The position numbers and the translations under genes were made by a program. Under the pieces are notes generated by a model. That model did not search any database and was not told the origin of the DNA. It saw nothing but the letters and a program-made list of their open reading frames with translations. A DNA stretch of 64,000 nucleotides. Origin: Palsa-504 sp963847965. Its GTDB lineage: Bacteria > Actinomycetota > Actinomycetes > Streptosporangiales > Streptosporangiaceae. Location: assembly GCA_963847965.1 (NCBI GenBank), contig CAWKCG010000043.1, forward strand, positions 248,001 through 312,000, read 5' to 3'. Shown one piece after another: positions 17,732 to 25,205 of this stretch (the first letter of the stretch is position 1; the number at the start of each line of letters is the position of its first letter).

Positions 17732-18745
17732 ATGATAATAGGGGTTATCGGCTCGACGGGCCCAGATGATTTTGCTGACAACATCGCCGATTCACTTCGC
17801 AGAATGGGCCACGTTGTGGCGCAGCTGGGGCCCGCTCAAGGCCAACATCGGGGAAGATTCACCAATAGAGCCGTCACTCTGACGAGGCAGGCTTTCCCCG
17901 CTCTCGATGAACAAATTCAACGTCGGATTGTACAGGCCGCTAAGCGCGCGGGCTGTGAAGTTGTTATCAATATCGATGCGCGCCTGACGCCAGACGCTGT
18001 AACTCGGCTCAGAAGCATTGGCGCTCGCGTGGTGCTCTGGTTTCCCGATCATGTGGCGAACATGGGGCGTCAGCTAATGTTGCTTTCGCCATATGATGCC
18101 TTCTTTTTTAAGGAACCACATCTTGTCGAGCGCCTGCGGGCCAACCTAGGCATTCCTGTCTACTACATGCCCGAGGCATGCAATCCGAGATGGCATCGAC
18201 CGCTCGGTCCGGCAGGCATCGAACCGTATCTGGTCGTCGCGGGCAATATATATCCAAATCGAGTGCGCCTCTTGGATCGTTTGATCGCCAAAGGGATCCC
18301 GCTCAAGGTATACGGTCCTGGCATCCCGCGATGGATAAGAGACACCGCTTCCCGAGAATTTCATACCGGGCACTATATCGCTCGCGAGGAGAAATCAAAG
18401 ATCTTTCGCTCTGCAGTCGGTGTCCTCAATACTATGTATCCAGCGGAGATTATGGGAGTCAACGCGCGCCTATTCGAGGCTGCCGGCTCTGGCGCTGCTG
18501 TGCTCACGGAGTTCCGTCCTGCCCTGCCCCACTTGTTCGAAGTTGGCAAAGAGGTTCTAGCGTTCGAGGATTTCGATGAATTGCTCTACCATGCAATGCG
18601 TCTGCTAGAGGATGCTGATCTATCCGGGCGGATAGGAGATGCCGCAGCCTTGCGGGCCCATCGAGACCATACTTACGATCTCCGCCTCGCCGACATCTTG
18701 GAGAAAGTCTCGTTACGCTACGGATATGGTCCGGGGCGCGCATAG
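17732..18745 (+). CDS. CgeB-like glycosyltransferase
   Basis: The 337-residue protein has an N-terminal Rossmann-like half (MIIGVIGSTGPDDFADNI, then VVINIDARLTPDAV, VLWFPDHVANMG) and a C-terminal Glyco_trans_1_2 half with GNIYPNRVRLLDRLI, LNTMYPAEIMGVNARLFEAA and GSGAAVLTEF. The NXR.FEA-GSGA signature and the DDHV-like segment are characteristic of CgeB/spore-maturation-type transferases, often annotated only as glycosyltransferase. The start is supported by GGGGGAA at a suitable distance. Codon use is AT-richer than the host core. It stands alone on the plus strand and probably acts in the same glycan pathway. Confidence 0.8.
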   Translation: MIIGVIGSTGPDDFADNIADSLRRMGHVVAQLGPAQGQHRGRFTNRAVTLTRQAFPALDEQIQRRIVQAAKRAGCEVVINIDARLTPDAVTRLRSIGARVVLWFPDHVANMGRQLMLLSPYDAFFFKEPHLVERLRANLGIPVYYMPEACNPRWHRPLGPAGIEPYLVVAGNIYPNRVRLLDRLIAKGIPLKVYGPGIPRWIRDTASREFHTGHYIAREEKSKIFRSAVGVLNTMYPAEIMGVNARLFEAAGSGAAVLTEFRPALPHLFEVGKEVLAFEDFDELLYHAMRLLEDADLSGRIGDAAALRAHRDHTYDLRLADILEKVSLRYGYGPGRA

Positions 18746-18898
18746 GAGCGTTCATGCGCTCGAACAAAACGTCCGCCTCTGGATCGAGAACTCCAGAGGC
18801 GAGGCAGATCCCTACCTCCACTGAGCAGCCGCTCACAGAGTTGCGGCCCGGGGAAGCCGACGCCGCCAGTGACGATGCCGCGCCTGATAGGGAAGCGG
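18718..18898 (-). pseudogene. Remnant of a UDP-glucuronate decarboxylase-like gene
   Basis: Directly behind the UDP-glucose dehydrogenase stop, on the same strand, translation gives GIVTGGVGFPGPQLCERLLS. This matches the N-terminal NAD-binding segment of the intact enzyme at 832-1860 (VVVTGGAGFLGSHLCDALLA). The similarity then fades, possibly through a frameshift, and a stop follows. It suggests that dehydrogenase and decarboxylase were once adjacent, as in many UDP-xylose clusters. Confidence 0.55.
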
Positions 18899-20236
18899 TC
18901 ACCCGCCGAACCCAACAATAGTTAGTCCCGCATCTGCCGCCACGTCCTCAGCGATGACGCCGCGACCGTCGAGGATTAGGCGGCCCCTCATATTCTCGCG
19001 GAGCTTGCGCAGGTCGAGCGCGGCAAAATGCGGCCACTCAGTAGCGATGACGACAGCGTTGGCTCGGTCGGCGGCGTCATATTCATCTGCCCCGATCCGC
19101 ACCGGGACGTCGTGGAGCTCAGGGACCTCCTTGACGATCGGGTCATAGGCGCTAACTACCGCACCCGCCTTGTGCAGTCGACGGATAATCTCGATCGAGG
19201 GTGCGTCCCGAAGGTCGTCGGTATCCGGCTTGAAAGCGAGGCCGAACACCGCGATACGCCGGCCCTTCAGCGTCTTCAGCGCCGCCTGCAGCTTGCGCAG
19301 TACCAAGACCCGCTGGGCCTGGTTGACCTCGACGACCGCGCGAAGGATGGGCGTCCCATAACCGTAGTCGAGCCCGGTGGCGATGAGTGCGGCAACGTCC
19401 TTGCCGAAGCACGACCCGCCCCAGCCGATACCGTGCCTCAGAAACCGTGGCCCGATCCGGGAATCGGCGCCGATGGCCATAAGGACCTGCCGAGGATCCG
19501 CACCCACAAGCTCACAGATGTTGGCGATCTCGTTCGCGAACGAAATCTTGGTGGCGAGGAAAGCGTTGGCGGCGTACTTCACCATCTCCGCTGACGGCAG
19601 GTCGGTGCGGATCAACTGCGGCTGGTAGTCCGGTCGGCCGCCCTCAAAGTCCTGGCTGAGCAACCGGTGGTAGAGGTCCGCAACCACCTGCATACCCTTG
19701 TCCCTCCTGTCGCCGCCCAGGACGATCCGGTCCGGGTACAGGAAGTCCTCGACCGCTGCGCCCTCGCGCAGGAACTCTGGGTTCGACACAACGTGGAACT
19801 CGACGCTGTCGGCATCGGGCAATGTCTCCTCGATCAAGGTATGGACCCAGTTACTGGACCCGACAGGTACCGTCGATTTGTTCACGACCACGGCGCCCGA
19901 CTTCAGGTGCGGCGCGATCGACCTCACGGCCGCCTCAACCTGGGACATGTCGGGAACCCCGCTGTTGCCAGTAGGTGTGCCGACGCACAGAAAGATCACG
20001 TCGGCGTTTCCGACAGCTGCCGCCGGGTCAGTGGTAAACGATAGCCGACCGGACTCTAGCGCCTGCTCTAGCCGCTCGGGCATACCCGGCTCATGAAACG
20101 GCACCTGCCCAGCTGCGAGTTGTTCAGCCCGGGTCCGATCGACATCAAGACCTACCACGTCATGGTCCAGCAATGCGAGACAGATTGCAGTAACCGTGCC
20201 GACGTAACCGGTGCCCACCACCGTCACGCGTACCAT
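18899..20236 (-). CDS. ugd: UDP-glucose 6-dehydrogenase
   Basis: The 445-residue protein is a complete three-domain nucleotide-sugar dehydrogenase. VTVVGTGYVGTVTAICLAL is the NAD site, CVGTPTGNSGVPDMSQVEAA and NPEFLREGAAVEDF are family signatures, KYAANAFLATKISFANEIAN contains the catalytic lysine region, and GIGWGGSCFGKDVAAL holds the active-site cysteine. RIAVFGLAFKPDTDDLRDAP begins the C-terminal UDP-binding domain. It oxidises UDP-glucose to UDP-glucuronate with two NAD. The ATG follows a GGCGGGC-type site about 30 bp after the shared leader element. A decarboxylase remnant lies just downstream. Confidence 0.93.
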   Translation of the reverse strand: MVRVTVVGTGYVGTVTAICLALLDHDVVGLDVDRTRAEQLAAGQVPFHEPGMPERLEQALESGRLSFTTDPAAAVGNADVIFLCVGTPTGNSGVPDMSQVEAAVRSIAPHLKSGAVVVNKSTVPVGSSNWVHTLIEETLPDADSVEFHVVSNPEFLREGAAVEDFLYPDRIVLGGDRRDKGMQVVADLYHRLLSQDFEGGRPDYQPQLIRTDLPSAEMVKYAANAFLATKISFANEIANICELVGADPRQVLMAIGADSRIGPRFLRHGIGWGGSCFGKDVAALIATGLDYGYGTPILRAVVEVNQAQRVLVLRKLQAALKTLKGRRIAVFGLAFKPDTDDLRDAPSIEIIRRLHKAGAVVSAYDPIVKEVPELHDVPVRIGADEYDAADRANAVVIATEWPHFAALDLRKLRENMRGRLILDGRGVIAEDVAADAGLTIVGFGG

Positions 20237-20259
20237 GCCCGCCTACCTTTCGACTGCCT

Positions 20260-20410
20260 TAGGCACATTCCCCCAGCCAGAAAGTCGCCGCTGTCACCCG
20301 GCTCAGCCGAACGTTCCCTCCGCTCTACTACAGGGAAACCTTTAGTACATGATATATGACTTTAAGTGACTAGGGCAGCGGGCTCGCAGTCAACATGTCT
20401 ACGAATTGCT
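20260..20410 (-). promoter_or_regulatory. Shared glycan-gene leader, copy 2 (upstream of ugd)
   Basis: Read on the minus strand, blocks appear in order: TAGACATGTTGACTG (near 20400), TAGTCACTTAAAGTC (20372 downward), GTACTA, GGAACGTTCGGCTGAG, and GACTTTCTGGCTGGGGGAAT (20286 down to 20267). The same blocks with the same spacing precede the acyltransferase and the UDP-HexNAc dehydrogenase. It is probably the promoter and 5' leader; no Rho-independent terminator is visible. Confidence 0.65.
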
Positions 20411-20578
20411 CTGCGTGCCGGTTGGGCCGTGGGCGTTGCCCGCTTGGGCACTAAACACTGAGATGACCCGTACGTCCCCAATTGCTCCGATCATGACGGC
20501 TATGCCGCTTAAGCCCTCTAAGTGGAGGTAGTTTGTCCAGCCTTCGGCTGATGGCGCACCAAGGGGCCGTGAACCTCT
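20411..20578. other. Spacer between ugd leader and membrane transferase
   Basis: Together with the leader this forms a 342-bp stretch without genes. No ORF with support was found. The sequence near 20558-20582 (GGGGCCGTGAACCTCTTCAGG) lies just behind the stop of the minus-strand gene ending at 20579. Confidence 0.35.
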
Positions 20579-22210
20579 TCAGGTTCGGCACTCAGGCGAA
20601 GCCCCAGGAGAGGTCGTCGTCCAAAGGACGTACGTTACGCTGCTCTGCCCCGCGCTATTGAGCCCGGACGATACTTGGTCGTTGAACGTCGAAACCTGAC
20701 GGAATCGATCTGGGAGATAACAGTACTCACGGTCGGGCTGGATCCCTGGAGGCAAAGCAAACCACGTTGGCTTGTACTGCTCTACGGCGCGGCGAAACTG
20801 GCCCTGAAGATTTGCGGTCTCGCCCCACCGCACCCCGTAGAGCAGTTGAAATTCGCGGAACTCAGCTCCGTCGGAGATGGCAGCGAAATATACTCCCGGG
20901 ATCCCCATGAGGTGCGCTCCGCGAGGAACGAATTGTTCGATATTTTTTGTAACCAAAATGGGGTCGCGCTGTCGGTAGAATTGATGGATCTCATAGGCGC
21001 GAAGCACTGGAAAAGCGAATCCATTCAGTAGTGCCATCAGGACAAGCCCACCTATCAGCTGGCGAAAACTCGTCCTCAGCTTTGTGCTCAGCAGTATTAT
21101 TCCGACAGCGGCCGGAACCAATGAGATCAGGAATAGGAAGTCCATATAACTATCGGTACTCGCTGCGGCAACAACACCCGCACCTATGAGCGCCCCCGCT
21201 ACATCAGGAGACATGCGCCACGGAAAGACGGCGAGACCGAGCAGAATCACTGCGACAATCGCAGGCGCGTACTTAACGACCTCAGCCACATTACCCGCTT
21301 GTGCGCTCAGAAAACTTCCGTAATTTCCGGACCCTGCTGCGATAATGGAGTGCAAGAACTGGGACCGCCACTCATAGAAATGCAGTAGACTCCAGACCCC
21401 GTACGGCAGCAGAACTAGTCCTGCACTTGCCAAGGCTCCCATCAGTGCAGCCCGACGCGAGATTCCGAGTCTCGCAGGACAGAAGATCACGGCCACGATG
21501 ATCCCAGCTGCTGGTCCGCCCAGAGCGGGATGTGTAAGGGTAGCGAGTAGCAAGAGCAGGAAACCTGCACTGACCCATATGGTTCTGTGAGTCTGCGCAT
21601 GCGCCACCTTAACCTTGGAGACACTAAGCCAGCCCAGAAAGAGCAGCAGAACCCCGAGCCAATCACCTCTTGCGGATCGCGCCATCACGATCGACTGCTC
21701 ATTGAAAGCGAGTAGGAAAGCAGCTAGCAGGCCGGCAACTGAGGAGAGCAGCCTGCTAAGGCCGACCCGATTCGCTAGTGAGCGCGCAAGAAAGAAGCCT
21801 GCCACGATACCTGCGATATAGGGAGTCGCGCTACCAAGTCGAGCCACCGTTTCATTGAAGCCAAGAACCCGATATATTCCTGCCATTAGCAGAAAGTAAA
21901 CAGGAGGTTGGATAAAAAAGTAATGATTAAGCCCGGCTATGTCGAAGAACATAGAGGCGGAGAGAGAACCGGAACTTGCAAGCATTCGGGCAGGTTCTGC
22001 GAAGAACACCTCGTCATCCCACGTCACTGGTGAGCGCGTGAGGCCGTACAGAACAAAGATGGCCGCTGTGCCGACGATGCCGATGAGCGCGAGCCAGATG
22101 TTGAGTGGTTCCCATCTTGTTAGCCAGTTATAGGCAATTTGACGTTGATTGCCGGAGTGTCTGGCAACATGACCGCGGTTCTGTGCCTGCGTCTGGGGAG
22201 CCCTGTCCAT
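20579..22210 (-). CDS. Membrane glycosyltransferase, GT39/ArnT-like (PMT_2)
   Basis: The 543-residue protein has a cytoplasmic N-terminus of about 35 residues and then 11-12 hydrophobic segments. The first extracytoplasmic loop has SPVTWDDEVFFAEPARMLAS, the acidic DDE loop that binds the polyprenyl-phosphate sugar in GT-C enzymes, followed by HYFFIQPPVYFLLMAG. The C-terminal soluble part (FVPRGAHLMGIPGVYF) is short. Its role would be transfer of a sugar from a lipid donor on the outer face of the membrane. Base composition is low in GC for this genome. The start codon is preceded almost immediately by a perfect 9-bp hairpin and no free Shine-Dalgarno sequence is visible. Confidence 0.78.
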   Translation of the reverse strand: MDRAPQTQAQNRGHVARHSGNQRQIAYNWLTRWEPLNIWLALIGIVGTAAIFVLYGLTRSPVTWDDEVFFAEPARMLASSGSLSASMFFDIAGLNHYFFIQPPVYFLLMAGIYRVLGFNETVARLGSATPYIAGIVAGFFLARSLANRVGLSRLLSSVAGLLAAFLLAFNEQSIVMARSARGDWLGVLLLFLGWLSVSKVKVAHAQTHRTIWVSAGFLLLLLATLTHPALGGPAAGIIVAVIFCPARLGISRRAALMGALASAGLVLLPYGVWSLLHFYEWRSQFLHSIIAAGSGNYGSFLSAQAGNVAEVVKYAPAIVAVILLGLAVFPWRMSPDVAGALIGAGVVAAASTDSYMDFLFLISLVPAAVGIILLSTKLRTSFRQLIGGLVLMALLNGFAFPVLRAYEIHQFYRQRDPILVTKNIEQFVPRGAHLMGIPGVYFAAISDGAEFREFQLLYGVRWGETANLQGQFRRAVEQYKPTWFALPPGIQPDREYCYLPDRFRQVSTFNDQVSSGLNSAGQSSVTYVLWTTTSPGASPECRT

Positions 22211-22213
22211 TAG

Positions 22214-22236
22214 GAAACTCGCAGATAGCGAGTTTC
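22214..22236 (-). promoter_or_regulatory. Perfect 9-bp hairpin at the translation start of the membrane transferase
   Basis: GAAACTCGC (22214-22222), a 5-nt loop and GCGAGTTTC (22228-22236) form a perfect stem-loop. On the minus strand it ends three bases before the ATG at 22210, exactly where a ribosome binding site belongs. It could occlude initiation, or the gene may be read from a longer coding frame. Confidence 0.6.
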
Positions 22237-22263
22237 GTGCTCTGCGGCCGAGCCCGTGTCTTT

Positions 22264-22437
22264 ATTCATAACGACTCCGTGATTGGTGGCTGTGTCTGGA
22301 TCGGTCACCATGCTGGCGTTGAAGTTGATGACCTAGGCGCGACTGGCCCGGCGATCATAGGCGCCAACTCCGCTTCGCTTACTGCAGTCCTGCCCGGGAC
22401 GATCCGCCATCAGGCGAACGATGTGGATTTATTGTAA
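22264..22437 (+). pseudogene. C-terminal remnant of a hexapeptide-repeat acyltransferase
   Basis: The plus-strand translation reads SVIGGCVWIGHHAGVEVDDL and then AIIGANSASLTAVLPGTIRH. This follows the left-handed beta-helix pattern of LacA/WbbJ-type O-acetyltransferases (IG..VWIG..A, then VIGA.SV....P). No start codon or N-terminal coils are present and the frame ends at 22437. It is probably the leftover of an O-acetyltransferase gene replaced by its neighbours. Confidence 0.6.
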
Positions 22438-22445
22438 TATTGGGG

Positions 22446-23653
22446 TTAACCGTGCGGTTTCGGCGGTTCCTGGAATGCGGTATTCGCCAAGCACTTCGCC
22501 GCCAAACCGTTTTTGAGGCGCAGGAACGGTGATTCAATGAAACGATAAGATGCCGCAGCCACGATGAAGGTGGCTGCGACTGCGGCTATATCGACCATGT
22601 CGAAGCCGATGTTATGCGCCACAGGCCAGGAGTACTATAAGCGCTGATGTAATGCTTGTAGGCTCCCCAGGCGCTGTGATAGACAATGTAATGCCATAGA
22701 TACAGACCGTAAGAGCGTCGACCGATCCACACCGCCGTCTTCGACGACAAAAGGCTGTCCAGGACCGGCGGCGCCGCGCCGGTCACGAGTCCCAACAGGA
22801 TCAGGCCACTGGCCAGGGTGGCGACCGTTATTTCATACGGGACCTGGCCGGACGCGAATACGAAGACGGCCAGCAGAACGATCGTCCCGATCCAGGTTGC
22901 AGCCCGCAGGGCCATGGCTGCGGGCTGCCGCAGTTGGGTCGATTCTCTCGAGGAGATCCAGAACGCCAGAGCGCAACCAACGATAAGTCCAGCAGAGTGG
23001 GTATCCGTGCCAAAATAGATGCGATCATGGTTGTAGTAACCGGCGGAGGCCATGACCTGACTGTATATCATTTCCGTCAAAGCAATAAGGGTCAGCGAGA
23101 GCGCGATGCGATTCCGGCGGAAGCCGCGCCGGGCGAGCAGGATGAAAAGCACAGGCCACGTGAAATAAAATTGTTCTTCGACGGCGAGAGACCAGGTGTG
23201 CTGCATCCACCCCAGGTTCCCGGCTCCTATTCCGAATGCAGGGACAAAATTAGCAAGGTAAAAAACAACCCATGGAACCGCGGCAAACGTTTCTTGGGCG
23301 GCGGTGACCCCGACTCGACCCCCGGTCCGTTCCCCAAGCGCTACCAGCCCGACCGCGGCGACAATAAAACAGCAGAGGGCGGGGAATAGTCGCAGCGCTC
23401 TGCGCGCATAAAAGTTGCGGAGGCTGACGCTGCATTCATGGTTGTCCCATTCACCAATGAGTAGTGACGTGATAAGGAAGCCGGAGACCACGAAAAATAC
23501 ATCAACCCCCCCGTAGCCACCCGAGTCAAAGTGGGGAAAATTGAGGTGGTAGATCATTACTGCCACTATGGCAACCGCCCGAAGGCCATCCAATGCTGGC
23601 ATATACTGCTTCGACCGTGACCGGGCTGAGGACCCACGCTGCTGCGTCGACAC
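22446..23653 (-). pseudogene. Acyltransferase 3 family protein, interrupted by one frameshift
   Basis: The first frame (to about 22635) holds the family core: YMPALDGLRAVAIVAVMIYH with the catalytic-type histidine, GGYGGVDVFFVVSGFLITSL, FYARRALRLFPAL and HTWSLAVEEQFYFTWPVLF, plus about nine transmembrane segments. It then stops early at 22586. In another frame the missing end is present, VAATFIVAAASYRFIESPFL, down to the TAA at 22446, giving the normal length of about 402 residues. A net change of +2 or -1 base (or a 5-bp insertion) near 22630-22640 explains it. The GTG at 23653 follows GGGGGG; a start at 23686 is also possible. An intact gene would O-acylate glycan in the membrane. Confidence 0.8.
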
Positions 23654-23800
23654 GTTCCCCCCAGTCGGAAAGTCTGCCGTTGTCACGATGCCCAGCCGGA
23701 CGTTCCGTCTGCTGGATAGCTAGCTACCTTAAGTGTCCAATCTATCACTAACGGTGACTAGCGTAGCGGGCCCACAGTCAGCATGTCTACGGATGCTCGA
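23650..23800 (-). promoter_or_regulatory. Shared glycan-gene leader, copy 3 (upstream of the acyltransferase)
   Basis: Minus-strand blocks correspond to those before ugd: TAGACATGCTGACTG (near 23793 downward), TAGTCACC, GGAACGTCCGGCTGGGC and GACTTTCCGACTGGGGGGAA (23674 down to 23655). The distance between the TAGTC and CTGGGGG blocks is about 96 bp. The G-run here abuts the GTG start. Confidence 0.65.
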
Positions 23801-24047
23801 CGGCCCTGGTCGGGCCGTTGGACGTGGCCCGTTCCCGCGGGGCTCGCACTGGCCACCTGAGCACGGACGCTCGCGGTTCTTCGCGGCCGGATGCCGCCAT
23901 GACGCGCAGGCACTGCGGAAATGGGGGGATTTAGATGGCTTGCGGAGTGGACTTCAACCTCCGAGGCGCGACCACCGAGCAATACGACCAGGTGACGCTT
24001 GGACTCAACAACGGGCAGCCCATGCACTCCCTGGCAGACTGACCGGG
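23801..24047 (+). other. Rearranged spacer with a 35-codon gene fragment
   Basis: An ATG at 23935, preceded by the strong ribosome binding site GGGGGGAT, opens a 35-codon frame (MACGVDFNLRGATTEQYDQV) ending at 24042. The pattern resembles the first strand and helix of small antibiotic-monooxygenase-like or ferredoxin-like-fold proteins of actinomycetes, cut off where the duplicated dehydrogenase fragment begins. It is probably a 5' gene fragment. The rest of the spacer shows nothing. Confidence 0.35.
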
Positions 24048-24430
24048 GAGGCGGATGCGCCCATGCGTAGCAGCAGCTCGGCGACGCGGATGGCGGGCGA
24101 ATTGCGCGCGTCGCCGGTGTTCTTCTTGTAGGCGAGCCCCAGCAGCAGTATCCGGGACCCGATCACGAGCCGCCCGCGCTTGTTCAGGGCCAACAGCACC
24201 CGACGGACGACGTAATCCGGCATGTGGCTGTTGACGTCGTTGGCCAGCTCGACGAACCGGAAGCCCCGGCCCAGAGTCCGCTGCACCCGCCATGACAGGT
24301 ACGACGGGTCAATAGGCAGGCTGTGGCCCCCACTCCTGGGGCGGGAGTGAACGGCATGAACCCGAACGGCTTGGTCAATGCCGCGTTGATCGTCACCCAC
24401 ACGTCGACGCCGAATTGGCCATACCTCCAC
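24048..24430 (-). pseudogene. Truncated duplicate of the UDP-HexNAc dehydrogenase gene
   Basis: About 375 bp are nearly identical to 25425-25795, the C-terminal half of the intact gene at 25206-26465, including FRFVELANDVNSHMPDYVVR and LLLGLAYKKNTGDARNSPA. The duplicate has small indels that break the frame (near 24330), no N-terminal domain and an altered end. It marks a recombination event and could act as a donor for gene conversion. Confidence 0.9.
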
Positions 24431-24450
24431 GTAGGGCCTCTGGTAACTAT

Positions 24451-25125
24451 CTAATTACGGTGTGTGCTTCGTTCGTAGATGAAGAAGTCTGCTCGACCAG
24501 GTTGAGAACTCGGGCCGCGGACTGTTTCCACGAGCTGCCATTGCGGGAAGTGTTCGTCCACCCATAGCGAAAAATTTCGATGACGCACGTGCGGGGCATC
24601 ATCTTTTATCTGATTATTTGTAGAGTAGACCACGACGTATCGCTTACCCGCTGCGAATAGATGGTTCATGTAAGTGTGAAACACTTGATCTTCTACCAAA
24701 TGATATATCACATCCAGCGAGAGAGCGGCATCTGCCGTGAACAATCCGGTGCGGTCGACGAAACAGTCGCCTTTATATAGGAAAAAACTCTTAGTTTGGT
24801 CATCGACGAACCGGGCCTTGCATAGTCCGATTGCAGCCGGCGATACGTCGAGTCCAATATAGCAAGGATAATTAGCCAGCGACAACTGGTGTCCGTCGCC
24901 GCATCCGAATTCGATTATGGAGCTTACTCGGTGGTCGCGGACGAATGCGTTCAGGAACTCTGCTTTACCGTGCCCCAGATCGCCATAGGATCCCGGACCA
25001 CTAGTGCGGCCCTTTGCATATTCCGACTCCCAGTAGCTGGCCGAGCTGCGGAAGTGCAACTGCTGACGCAGGATGGAGATCTGTCGCACTCCAGGAATCG
25101 GACGCACAACATCCTTAATGGTCAT
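24451..25125 (-). CDS. Class I SAM-dependent methyltransferase
   Basis: The 224-residue protein has a complete methyltransferase core: SSIIEFGCGDGHQLSLANYP (motif I), YIGLDVSPAAIGLCKARF (motif II region) and AALSLDVIYHLVEDQVFHTY (motif IV and beyond). The N-terminal SASYWESEYAKGRTSGPGSY is typical of small-molecule or glycan methyltransferases found in surface clusters. GC content is low. It lies downstream of the dehydrogenase on the same strand with an 80-bp gap, so it may be cotranscribed with it. The substrate is unknown; a sugar of the surface glycan is the likely target. Confidence 0.8.
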   Translation of the reverse strand: MTIKDVVRPIPGVRQISILRQQLHFRSSASYWESEYAKGRTSGPGSYGDLGHGKAEFLNAFVRDHRVSSIIEFGCGDGHQLSLANYPCYIGLDVSPAAIGLCKARFVDDQTKSFFLYKGDCFVDRTGLFTADAALSLDVIYHLVEDQVFHTYMNHLFAAGKRYVVVYSTNNQIKDDAPHVRHRNFSLWVDEHFPQWQLVETVRGPSSQPGRADFFIYERSTHRN

Positions 25126-25205
25126 CTATTCTCCCTTATTCTTAATGAGCACTATCCGGCGCTGTTAGATAGCGCAGCTTGGACGATAGATCGCGTAGTC
25201 GCGCC

